Shown here: piece after piece, positions 1-5,710 of the stretch
How positions within the stretch are numbered: the stretch's first letter is position 1
Layout: each line of letters starts with the position of its first letter
Source: an uncultured Desulfobacterales bacterium
GTDB taxonomy: Bacteria; Desulfobacterota; Desulfobacteria; Desulfobacterales; JAFDCJ01
Reading direction: 5' to 3'
NCBI GenBank assembly: GCA_945787595.1
Contig: CALZJV010000547.1
Coordinates: 1-5,872, forward strand
DNA: 5,872 bases
Made by a program: the position numbers and the translations under genes
Notes under the pieces: model-generated
The model's input: the letters and a program-made list of their open reading frames with translations, nothing else
What the model was told of the DNA's origin: nothing
Databases searched by the model: none

Positions 1-1
1 A

Positions 2-2344
2 GGCCAGCGCCGCTATCTGGAAAGCCTGGCACCCTACGTCCGTCAGTATATGAAAATCCTGGAACGGCCGGATGTCGATCTTGTCACCGGCCTGGCTCCA
101 ACGGTGGCCATAGAACAGCGAAGCAGCTATGCCAGCCGCCGATCTACCGTGGCCACCCTTACCGAAATCTACCATTACCTGAGACTGCTGTACAGCAAAC
201 TGGGAATACAGCACTGTCCGGGTTGCGGCCGTAGATTGACAGCCCAAAGCCGGTCCGCCATCGTTGATCAGATCCGCCGGCGTTATCCCGCTGGAGTAGC
301 CACGGTGCTGGCACCCAAAGTTTTCGGTCGCAAGGGCTTTCACAAAGACGTGTTTTCCCGGGCCCTGAAAAAAGGAATAAAAAAGGCCCGCATTGACGGC
401 AATATTACGCCATTGAAGGAAGGCATGGCCTTGAGCCGCTATCACGAACACAACATCGATCTGGTCATCGGACGCCTGCCGGCGGTTGATCTGGCAACGC
501 TGGTAGACCTGGCTCTGAAAGAGGGGGGCGGCAGCCTGGTGATGCTAGATCGTCGCGGCAACGAAGACGTGTTCAGTTTACACGGCATTTGTTCAACCTG
601 CGGCATCGGTCTAGAGAGCCTTGATCCCCGCCTGTTTTCCTTTAACAGCATGCAGGGTGCCTGTGCTGAATGTGGCGGCCTCGGAACAGTCGGCGGGCCG
701 GAGGATGAAGCGAATGCCGGCATGAAGATCTGCCCCCAATGCGGCGGCAGCCGCTTGAAGCCCCAGGCCCTGGCAGTCAAAGTCAATCAATATACCATCT
801 GGGATCTGGTGAAAAAACCGGCCCGGGAAGTATTTGAGATCGTCAAAAAACTGGCCTTCAACGCCCATGAAAAACCGGTAGCCGAACCCATCGTGGCTGA
901 GCTGCTGACCCGGCTCTCCCTGCTGAATCAACTGGGGTTGTCCTATCTTTCCCTGGCCCGCAGCGGAGATACGCTATCCGGTGGAGAAGCCCAGCGCATA
1001 CGCCTGGCCGCCCAACTCGGATCGAACCTGACCGGGGTCTGCTATATTCTGGATGAACCCACTATCGGCCTGCATGCCAGGGACAACCGTATCCTGATTG
1101 ATGCCCTCAAGACGCTGCGGGACAGGGGCAATACAATTCTGGTTGTTGAACATGATGAAGAAACCATCCGGGCCGCCGACACCATTGTCGATCTGGGTCC
1201 CGGGGCCGGACAGGACGGCGGCCGGGTGACTGCCTGCGGCAGCCTTTCCGACTTGAAAAAAGTTCCCCTGTCGGTGACCGGAGCCCTGATTGACGGCCAC
1301 CGTAAAAAAATTACATCGCGCTTGAGGCCCTACAAAAAACTGCCCGTCATCTCCCTTCAGAGGGCCGCTGTCAACAACCTGAAACGAATTAACGTCAATG
1401 TCCCCCTGGGTTGCCTGATTTGCGTCACCGGTGTGTCGGGTTCGGGAAAATCCAGCCTGCTCAAGGAGACCATCTATCGGGGTTTGCGCAACCGGCTGTT
1501 GAAGCAGCGTCGCCCGGCCGGTAAATGTCAAAATATCGCTGGGTGGCGGACACTTTCCCGCGTGCTGGAAGTGGACCACAGTCCCATTGGACGTACTCCG
1601 CGATCCGTGCCGGCATCCTACGTAGGCTTTCTATCGGACATCCGTAAACTTTTCTCCCTGACCCCCATGGCCCGTGCCAGAGGCTATTCTGCCGGCCGCT
1701 TTTCATTTAATGTTGCCGCGGGCCGCTGCGAAAACTGCAAAGGACAAGGTCGGCCCAAAGTTGAAATGAGCTTTTTGCCCGATGTGTATGTGCTCTGTGA
1801 TGTCTGCCGGGGAAAACGATTCAACAGCGAAACCCTGGTTGTTCAGTATCGCGGTCGGAATATCTCGGAAATCCTTGAGATGACATTTGCCGAAGCGGCC
1901 CGCTTTTTTTCGGCCATTCCCGCCATTCGGCGGGCTGTGCAGTTCGTCTGCGACGTCGGTTTGGGATATCTATGTCTGGGACAGCCCAGCCCTACCCTGT
2001 CCGGTGGTGAGGCCCAGCGCATTAAGTTGGCTCAACAACTGGTCAAACGATCCAACGGTCACACGCTTTATGTCCTGGACGAACCCACCACGGGGCTGCA
2101 CATGGCCGATGTTCAACGCTTAATCGACGTCTTCCAAAAGCTGGTGGATGAGGGCAACACTGTGGCCGTCATCGAGCACAACATGGAGATCATCCGCGAA
2201 GCCGACTATATCATCGACCTGGGACCCGAAGGCGGTGACGAAGGCGGACGGGTGGTGGCCAGCGGCTCTCCCAAAGAACTTTTAAAAGCAGTCAAAAAAT
2301 CGCACACGGCAAGGTGGTTTAAGAAGTATTTGGAAGGGCATTGA
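2..2344 (+). CDS. uvrA: UvrA-family excinuclease ABC subunit, insertion-domain-less form (5' partial)
   Basis: UvrA is the DNA-damage-sensing ABC ATPase of nucleotide excision repair; it loads UvrB at lesions. The frame is open from nt 2 and begins with GQRRYLESLAPYVRQY, which matches E. coli UvrA from about residue 49. The true start and the first Walker A therefore lie upstream, and the ATG at 50 is an internal Met. In order: CPGCG at 215-226; a UvrB-binding region (LAPKVFGRKGFH, then ARIDG); zinc cysteine pairs at 590-601 and 662-673; CPQC at 731-742; first signature LSGGEAQRIRLA (974-1009) and Walker B ILDEP; second Walker A GVSGSGKSS (1430-1456); DHSPIGRTPRS; the second zinc module with pairs at 1727-1738 and 1796-1807; second signature (1997-2032) and Walker B VLDEP. 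The insertion domain, normally ~100 residues between GLG and the CxxC-G-RL motif, is reduced to a short linker. I estimate ~828 aa in total against 940 in E. coli. It may be a paralogue beside a full-length UvrA. Family assignment is firm; the exact subclass is inferred. Confidence 0.9.
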   Translation, partial: GQRRYLESLAPYVRQYMKILERPDVDLVTGLAPTVAIEQRSSYASRRSTVATLTEIYHYLRLLYSKLGIQHCPGCGRRLTAQSRSAIVDQIRRRYPAGVATVLAPKVFGRKGFHKDVFSRALKKGIKKARIDGNITPLKEGMALSRYHEHNIDLVIGRLPAVDLATLVDLALKEGGGSLVMLDRRGNEDVFSLHGICSTCGIGLESLDPRLFSFNSMQGACAECGGLGTVGGPEDEANAGMKICPQCGGSRLKPQALAVKVNQYTIWDLVKKPAREVFEIVKKLAFNAHEKPVAEPIVAELLTRLSLLNQLGLSYLSLARSGDTLSGGEAQRIRLAAQLGSNLTGVCYILDEPTIGLHARDNRILIDALKTLRDRGNTILVVEHDEETIRAADTIVDLGPGAGQDGGRVTACGSLSDLKKVPLSVTGALIDGHRKKITSRLRPYKKLPVISLQRAAVNNLKRINVNVPLGCLICVTGVSGSGKSSLLKETIYRGLRNRLLKQRRPAGKCQNIAGWRTLSRVLEVDHSPIGRTPRSVPASYVGFLSDIRKLFSLTPMARARGYSAGRFSFNVAAGRCENCKGQGRPKVEMSFLPDVYVLCDVCRGKRFNSETLVVQYRGRNISEILEMTFAEAARFFSAIPAIRRAVQFVCDVGLGYLCLGQPSPTLSGGEAQRIKLAQQLVKRSNGHTLYVLDEPTTGLHMADVQRLIDVFQKLVDEGNTVAVIEHNMEIIREADYIIDLGPEGGDEGGRVVASGSPKELLKAVKKSHTARWFKKYLEGH

Positions 2345-2460
2345 GGTTGAGCGCGTCTATTAATTGTCATTTGACAGCATAAGATGCCGACGTGAGGCAT
2401 CGAAGTTATTCATGAAAAAAACTGAAGTTTATTGGGAGTTGTCATGTGTCAGCGCCGCCG
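2345..2460. other. Spacer after uvrA, no gene recognised
   Basis: I find no coding signal here. There are two small hairpins: a TGTCA/TGACA near-palindrome at 2365-2376, and GATGCC/GGCATC (2383-2388 with 2396-2401, 7-nt loop). Neither is followed by a run of T, so I do not call an intrinsic terminator for uvrA. The stretch leads into the repeat-rich part of the spacer. Confidence 0.5.
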
Positions 2461-2516
2461 CTGGCCTGAAAAGTTTACCCGCCTTGAGGGCGGCCAGTCT
2501 AATCGATAAAAGAAAC
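2461..2516 (+). repeat. Conserved upstream block of dispersed element A
   Basis: CTGGCC (2461-2466) can pair with GGCCAG (2492-2497). A competing small hairpin, CCGCC-TTGAG-GGCGG, sits at 2479-2493. The block at 2492-2516 is 23/25 identical to 5727-5750 (one mismatch, one gap) near the other end of the window, in the same orientation. In both places a GC-rich GGCC-containing segment precedes it and a palindromic repeat follows ~40 nt or less later. I read it as the left flank of a dispersed intergenic element. Short reading frames crossing it are unlikely to be genes. Confidence 0.6.
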
Positions 2517-2555
2517 CTTGGCAATGTAGGTTCATACGCAGGATTGGTTAAAAAA

Positions 2556-2808
2556 TGAACATCGAACGTCCAACATCGAATAATGAATTCTGTCAATTTA
2601 AAAAAGGCTGAACAAAGCGAATTTACCCTTCGAAATTCGACACGGCTGCTTTCGACAGGCTCAAGCCCTGATCTTGCCGAAGGGAGTCGTTCGACCCTGA
2701 GTTTTTCAACCAAGAGCTCACGACCGAAGGGCTCGTCGCAGGCTGTGGTTCGCTTGTTTTAAAATTAGCTATAGCGTAGCGTCATCAATATTGGACGTTC
2801 GATGTTCA
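2556..2808. repeat. Palindromic intergenic element A (18-bp perfect inverted repeat)
   Basis: The left arm 2556-2573 and right arm 2791-2808 are perfect reverse complements over 18 bp, separated by 217 nt. Further inward, AACAAAGCGAA (2611-2621) pairs with TTCGCTTGTT (2749-2758) with one bulge, and CCCTTCG (2626-2632) pairs with CGAAGGG (2725-2731), so a long imperfect stem is possible. The left arm is built of 7-bp units (AACATCG, AACGTCC, AACATCG, AATAATG from 2558) and the right arm carries the matching units on the opposite strand. There is no transposase and no clear target-site duplication. It could be a non-autonomous mobile element (MITE-like) or a structured repeat; I cannot tell which from one window. 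Confidence 0.7.
2640..2748. repeat. Extra repeat-like segment inside the loop of element A
   Basis: The loop of element A is 217 nt, against 54 nt in the related element B. The extra material contains TTCGACAGGCTCAAG and TTCGACCCTGAG, plus two CCGAAGGG copies (near 2678 and at 2724-2731). These resemble short inverted or direct repeats commonly seen in bacterial spacers. I infer that a second repeat family is nested in the first; the boundaries are approximate. Confidence 0.35.
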
Positions 2809-2849
2809 AACTTTCCACTGTTCCGGCCAGGCGGAATCTCATACGAAGC

Positions 2850-2877
2850 TTCATATAAGTAGATAGTCTTTTATAAA
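2850..2877 (+). promoter_or_regulatory. Possible promoter for the LonB-like protease
   Basis: TATAAA (2872-2877) lies 16 nt downstream of TTCATA (2850-2855), a weak match to a sigma-70 promoter. Transcription from here would give a leader of about 65 nt before the ATG at 2949. I see no heat-shock (sigma-32) consensus. This is a pattern match only. Confidence 0.25.
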
Positions 2878-2882
2878 ATCGA

Positions 2883-2897
2883 TCCGCAGGAGGCGGA
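2883..2897. repeat. Small GC hairpin in the protease leader
   Basis: TCCGC (2883-2887) and GCGGA (2893-2897) form a perfect 5-bp stem with the loop AGGAG. It lies just after the candidate promoter and would be near the 5' end of the transcript. The AGGAGG that overlaps the loop is too far from the ATG to act as its ribosome binding site. A regulatory role is not shown. Confidence 0.35.
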
Positions 2898-2905
2898 CCT
2901 TAAAT

Positions 2906-2933
2906 ATTCAATTTTCAATCTACAATATTCAAT
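2906..2933. repeat. Tandem array of four 7-bp units
   Basis: Four units in register: ATTCAAT, TTTCAAT, CTACAAT, ATTCAAT. The longer word AATATTCAAT recurs at 2903-2912 and 2924-2933, exactly 21 bp apart. Read on the minus strand, three successive units are AATATTG, TAGATTG and AAAATTG, close to the AANNNNG pattern of the other heptad arrays in the window. The array sits directly upstream of the protease ribosome binding site. Confidence 0.65.
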
Positions 2934-2937
2934 CCAC

Positions 2938-2943
2938 GGGGAG
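2938..2943 (+). promoter_or_regulatory. Ribosome binding site of the LonB-like protease
   Basis: GGGGAG ends 5 nt before the ATG at 2949. This supports 2949 as the start, as does the family-typical N-terminus that follows at once. Confidence 0.65.
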
Positions 2944-2948
2944 CTACC

Positions 2949-4466
2949 ATGTCCAAGAAATACGAAATCAAAACTGCCGACCTTCGATGTATTTGCGACC
3001 ACCGGGTCTTCAAGTTCAAAAATACGTCGGAGATTAAACCCCTTGAAGCGGTCATCGGTCAACAGCGAGCGGTACAGGCCATCGAATTCGGGCTGAATAT
3101 GAAAAGCCCCGGATACAACATCTTTGTCACCGGTGTTGAAGGTACGGGAAAATCCACCATCGTTAAAGATATCGTTACCAAACATGCGAAAACCCTGCCC
3201 GGACCGGATGACTGGTGCCTCGTCAATAATTTTAAAGATCAATTCCGTCCCAAAGCCATTGCGGTTTCATGCGGAAAAGCGGCCCAGTTCAGTAAAATAA
3301 TAAATAAACTCATCGAAGATTTACAAAAAGATTTGCCTTCCGCATTCGAGAGCAAACCATACTTGAAACGACTATCCGTCATTAAAAAAAGATATGCGGA
3401 TAAGCAAAACCAGCTCTTTCAGAAGATCGAAAAGTTTGCTGAGGACAACCACCTTCAAATTGTTAAATCTGAGAATGAGTTTGAAACGATTCCCCTAGTG
3501 GACGGCAAACCGTTGACCAGCGAAGATTTCACAAATCTGTCAAAAAGGAAAAAAGCTGAAATTGAAGAAAATATCCGCCTGATCCAGTCTCAAATAGCAA
3601 TTGCATCCGTGGAAGTCGATAAGCTGGAATATGCTCTGCACACGGATGTGGAAAAATTGATGGATCAAACGACCCGGTCCGTAGTGAAGTCCCGTCAGGA
3701 AAAAATCAGGTCCGAATTTAAAGACAACCGGGACATCCTCAGCCATCTGGATGAGGTTGAACAGGACATCGTCGAAAACGTCAATTTGTTTATGCCCTCG
3801 CAGGAAACCGGCACCGCAGAGGAAAATATTTTTGCATCCCCTCAAAACTCCAAACTTCAGCGCTATCGTGTCAATATTTTAACAAATCAGGAATCGGTAA
3901 AGGGATCGCCGGTTATTTTCGAAACCAATCCCACCTATCACAACGTTATGGGTCGCATCGAAAAACGAGCTTATATGGGAACGGTGACCACGGACTTCAC
4001 CATGGTTCAGGCCGGTTCACTTTTAGACGCCAACGGCGGCTTCCTGATAATGGATATGGAATCTCTACTGATGAATCCCTATGTCTGGGAAGCATTAAAA
4101 CGCGCCTTGCAGACCAAATGCCTTCACATCGAAGATATTCCCGAGGAAACCGGATTTGGTAGGGTTTCCCTGCGGCCGGAGCCCATCCCCCTGGAAGTCA
4201 AAGTGATATTGCTGGGCAGCTATGACAGTTTCGAAGTCCTGCAAAACTATGATCTGCGATTCAACAAGATCTTCAAGGTGCGGGCGGATTTTGATTACGA
4301 AGTACAAAAAACCCCGGACACGGTCCAGCAGTATGCGCGCTTTATTGCCCGGGTTTGTAAGGAAGAGGACCTTCTGCCCTTCACGGCTAAAGGTGTGGCC
4401 GCCATCGTGGAGTTCGGAGAAAAATACGTATCCGATAAAGACAAGCTAAAAATACGTATCCGATAA
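2949..4466 (+). CDS. LonB-like protease, N-terminal ATPase fragment (505 aa)
   Basis: This is the part of the split protease that would be translated from the normal start. It carries the N-terminal lead-in (GQQRAVQAIEFGL at about 38-50), Walker A with Lys68, a helical charged insert of about 180 residues, and the Walker B region (GGFLIMDMESLL, 363-374). It stops in the small helical subdomain of the AAA+ module, right after DKDK (496-499). Only the last six residues, LKIRIR, come from the duplicated copy. By chance they resemble the native LSIRFG, and an Arg remains at position 503. The product has no protease domain. It might still bind ATP or interfere with related hexamers, but that is speculation. 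Confidence 0.8.
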   Translation: MSKKYEIKTADLRCICDHRVFKFKNTSEIKPLEAVIGQQRAVQAIEFGLNMKSPGYNIFVTGVEGTGKSTIVKDIVTKHAKTLPGPDDWCLVNNFKDQFRPKAIAVSCGKAAQFSKIINKLIEDLQKDLPSAFESKPYLKRLSVIKKRYADKQNQLFQKIEKFAEDNHLQIVKSENEFETIPLVDGKPLTSEDFTNLSKRKKAEIEENIRLIQSQIAIASVEVDKLEYALHTDVEKLMDQTTRSVVKSRQEKIRSEFKDNRDILSHLDEVEQDIVENVNLFMPSQETGTAEENIFASPQNSKLQRYRVNILTNQESVKGSPVIFETNPTYHNVMGRIEKRAYMGTVTTDFTMVQAGSLLDANGGFLIMDMESLLMNPYVWEALKRALQTKCLHIEDIPEETGFGRVSLRPEPIPLEVKVILLGSYDSFEVLQNYDLRFNKIFKVRADFDYEVQKTPDTVQQYARFIARVCKEEDLLPFTAKGVAAIVEFGEKYVSDKDKLKIRIR

Positions 4467-4475
4467 AGACAAGCT
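4420..4475 (+). repeat. Perfect 28-bp tandem duplication causing a frameshift
   Basis: Copies lie at 4420-4447 and 4448-4475 with no mismatch and no spacer. Each starts AAAAATACG and ends GACAAGCT. Because 28 is not a multiple of 3, the second copy shifts the frame and brings TAA into frame at 4464. Each copy begins with five A's. A one-base slip in the second A-run would rejoin the frames and yield a protein with a 9-residue duplication. Confidence 0.97.
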
Positions 4476-5370
4476 CTCAATTCGATTCGGTCCTTTGCTG
4501 GGCGTTTTAAAGGAGGCCGACTATTGGGCGCGCAAGAACAACACCAGGCTGATTTCCGATAAATATGTCGTCAAGGCCTTTCACGAACATCGCTTCCGCT
4601 ACAATCTTTATGAAGAAAAAACCCACGATTCCTACCGGGATGGGACCATCATGATCGATGTCGACGGCGCGATCATCGGTCAGGTCAACGGTCTGGCCGT
4701 TTATCAGATCGGCGATTTCTCATTCGGCCGTCCATTGCGCATTACGGCCGAAACCTTTATGGGTGAAGATGGGGTCATTAACATCGAACGGGAAGCTAAA
4801 CTAAGCGGCAAGACCCATGATAAGGGGGTCTTGATTCTCTCCGGATACCTCGGTAGAACATTTGCTCAGAATTATCCGCTCAATCTGGCCATCAGCATCA
4901 CCTTTGAACAAAGCTACAGCGGCATCGATGGTGACAGCGCCTCTTCCACCGAGCTGTATGCCATTCTTTCAAGCTTAGCGGGCCTCCCCGTCAAACAGGG
5001 GATTGCGGTTACCGGTTCCGTTAATCAAAAAGGAAAAATTCAGGCCATCGGTGGTGTCAATCAAAAGATTGAAGGATTTTTCGAGGTTTGTAAAACCAAG
5101 ACGCTAAGCGGGACCCAGGGAGTGATCATCCCCCGGGCAAACACCAAAAATCTGATGCTCAGAAAAGAAGTCATCGATGCCGTCAAAAAACGAAAATTCC
5201 GCGTTTATCAGATCTCTACGGTTGAGGAAGGCATCGAAATATTAACCGGAGTTCCGGCGGGAAAAGCAGATAAAAACGGCAAATACCCCGAGGGAACGGT
5301 CTACGGGGCCGTCCAGGAAAAATTAGAACAATACTTCAAACGCTCATTAAAATTGAAAAAAGAAAAATAA
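4450..5370 (+). CDS. LonB-like protease, C-terminal proteolytic fragment
   Basis: The frame is open from 4450, just after a TAA at 4447-4449. The first usable start is TTG at 4495 (291 aa), which has no good ribosome binding site. The AAAGGAGG at 4509-4516 lies inside the codons for LKEA, and the TTG it would serve at 4524 is out of frame. I therefore read this as the downstream half of a broken gene, not an independent gene. It holds the end of the ATPase helical subdomain and the whole Lon-type protease domain: QVNGLAVYQIGDFSFGRP, EREAKLSGKTHDKGVLIL, the catalytic Ser in IDGDSASSTELYA (codon 4936-4938) and the catalytic Lys in GGVNQKIEGFF (codon 5065-5067). These are serine-lysine dyad residues by homology. 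The C-terminus is lysine-rich. All family motifs are intact. Confidence 0.75.
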   Translation, partial: KYVSDKDKLSIRFGPLLGVLKEADYWARKNNTRLISDKYVVKAFHEHRFRYNLYEEKTHDSYRDGTIMIDVDGAIIGQVNGLAVYQIGDFSFGRPLRITAETFMGEDGVINIEREAKLSGKTHDKGVLILSGYLGRTFAQNYPLNLAISITFEQSYSGIDGDSASSTELYAILSSLAGLPVKQGIAVTGSVNQKGKIQAIGGVNQKIEGFFEVCKTKTLSGTQGVIIPRANTKNLMLRKEVIDAVKKRKFRVYQISTVEEGIEILTGVPAGKADKNGKYPEGTVYGAVQEKLEQYFKRSLKLKKEK

Positions 5371-5374
5371 ATAT

Positions 5375-5611
5375 TCACAGAATACCACGCAGGAGAGCCT
5401 GACACTGATCCGACATTTGAACCCCGGTTTCCTCAATGGAAATCGCATTTTGTTCACAAACCTCAATACAGCTCTCACAACCAATACATTCTTTCGCATT
5501 CAGCGGCACAGCCCTGCCATTTTGCATTTCGAACACACCAGAACTACAGAGTTCCAGGCACTCTTCGCAGCCGGTGCATTTTTCGCGCTCCAAGGTAACG
5601 TTAAAGCCCAT
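5375..5611 (-). CDS. Small 2[4Fe-4S] ferredoxin (78 aa)
   Basis: A bacterial-type ferredoxin, a soluble low-potential electron carrier of the cytoplasm. It has two CxxCxxCxxxC motifs: Cys12, 15, 18, 22 (CTGCEECLELC) and Cys42, 45, 48, 52 (CIGCESCIEVC). By the usual fold, Cys52 completes the first cluster and Cys22 the second. The Pro that often follows the fourth Cys is absent from both motifs (Ser and Glu instead). One extra Cys70 lies in a short tail after the second motif. The start at 5611 is supported by AGAAAGGA at 5622-5629 on the same strand, and the protein begins right before the first domain. It is convergent with the Lon-like gene, whose stop is 4 nt away, so its upstream neighbours would be to the right of the window. 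The redox partner cannot be named from this window. Confidence 0.9.
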   Translation of the reverse strand: MGFNVTLEREKCTGCEECLELCSSGVFEMQNGRAVPLNAKECIGCESCIEVCEQNAISIEETGVQMSDQCQALLRGIL

Positions 5612-5621
5612 GTGATAAACA

Positions 5622-5629
5622 TCCTTTCT
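5622..5629 (-). promoter_or_regulatory. Ribosome binding site of the ferredoxin gene
   Basis: On the minus strand the site reads AGAAAGGA, ending 10 nt before the ATG at 5611. The spacing is slightly long but acceptable, and no other in-frame start fits better. Confidence 0.55.
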
Positions 5630-5649
5630 AGGCCCTTATCGGGTTTCAT

Positions 5650-5683
5650 CTGACACCATGTTGTAAGGAACGCAGGGTGTCAG
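5650..5683. repeat. 8-bp inverted repeat upstream of the ferredoxin gene
   Basis: CTGACACC (5650-5657) and GGTGTCAG (5676-5683) are exact reverse complements around an 18-nt centre. The repeat lies 40-70 nt upstream of the ferredoxin start and overlaps the first unit of the neighbouring heptad array. It could be an operator or a leader hairpin, or just part of the repeat region. Confidence 0.5.
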
Positions 5684-5704
5684 GTTTCAGTGTTCAGGTT
5701 TCAG
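5678..5704. repeat. Heptad array upstream of the ferredoxin gene
   Basis: TGTCAGGTTTCAG (5678-5690) is followed at once by TGTTCAGGTTTCAG (5691-5704). The underlying period is 7: CAGGTTT, CAGTGTT, CAGGTTT. On the minus strand these read AAACCTG, AACACTG, AAACCTG, matching the AANNNNG form seen in elements A and B. Confidence 0.7.
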
Positions 5705-5710
5705 CCCAGC

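Larger units (their letters stand above)
2949..5370 (+). pseudogene. LonB-like ATP-dependent protease, interrupted by a 28-bp tandem duplication
   Basis: The whole locus encodes a soluble AAA+ serine protease of the LonB-like family (AAA_32 ATPase joined to a Lon C-terminal protease domain), which unfolds and degrades proteins using ATP. As written, the frame hits TAA at 4464-4466 and resumes one frame over in the second copy of a 28-bp duplication. Removing one copy gives one 797-residue protein, normal for the family, reading DKDKLSIRFGPLLGVLKEADYWA across the junction in two short steps (KLSIRFG, then LKEADYWA). In this numbering Walker A is GVEGTGKST at 62-70, Walker B is FLIMDME at 365-371, sensor-2 Arg is likely R503, and the protease dyad is Ser654 (in GDSAS) and Lys697. 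The 43-residue spacing equals S679/K722 of E. coli Lon. A coiled-coil-like charged region spans about residues 110-290. No other lesion is visible, so the event is recent, reversible or an assembly error. Confidence 0.85.

Noticed and set aside
50..52. ATG at 50 as the true start of UvrA
   Set aside because: The frame is open back to nt 2 and the residues before it match conserved UvrA sequence, so the gene starts upstream of the window.
974..1579. Long minus-strand reading frame (201 codons) inside uvrA
   Set aside because: It lies antisense to strongly conserved UvrA motifs, has no recognisable domain, and is explained by codon bias of the real gene.
2383..2401. Hairpin as intrinsic terminator of uvrA
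   Set aside because: A 6-bp stem with a 7-nt loop and no following T-run; too weak to call.
2364..2558. Short plus-strand frame in the spacer, with an ATG at 2412
   Set aside because: It runs through the conserved repeat block, has no good ribosome binding site or domain, and is of the kind often miscalled from repeats.
2429..2713. Minus-strand 94-codon frame in the spacer
   Set aside because: It crosses the left arm and loop of element A; its coding content is that of a repeat, not of a protein family.
2556..2933. CRISPR array
   Set aside because: Repeats are 7-14 bp, adjacent and degenerate, without unique spacers of constant length, and no cas gene is in view.
2871..3242. Minus-strand frame overlapping the protease start
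   Set aside because: It is antisense to the Walker A region of the protease, with no family resemblance.
4509..4526. Internal ribosome binding site AAAGGAGG with TTG at 4524 as start of the C-terminal fragment
   Set aside because: That TTG is out of frame with the protease domain, and the motif is explained by the codons for Leu-Lys-Glu-Ala.
5417..5653. Plus-strand 78-codon frame over the ferredoxin
   Set aside because: It is the reverse of the two cysteine motifs of the ferredoxin, which is the clear gene here.
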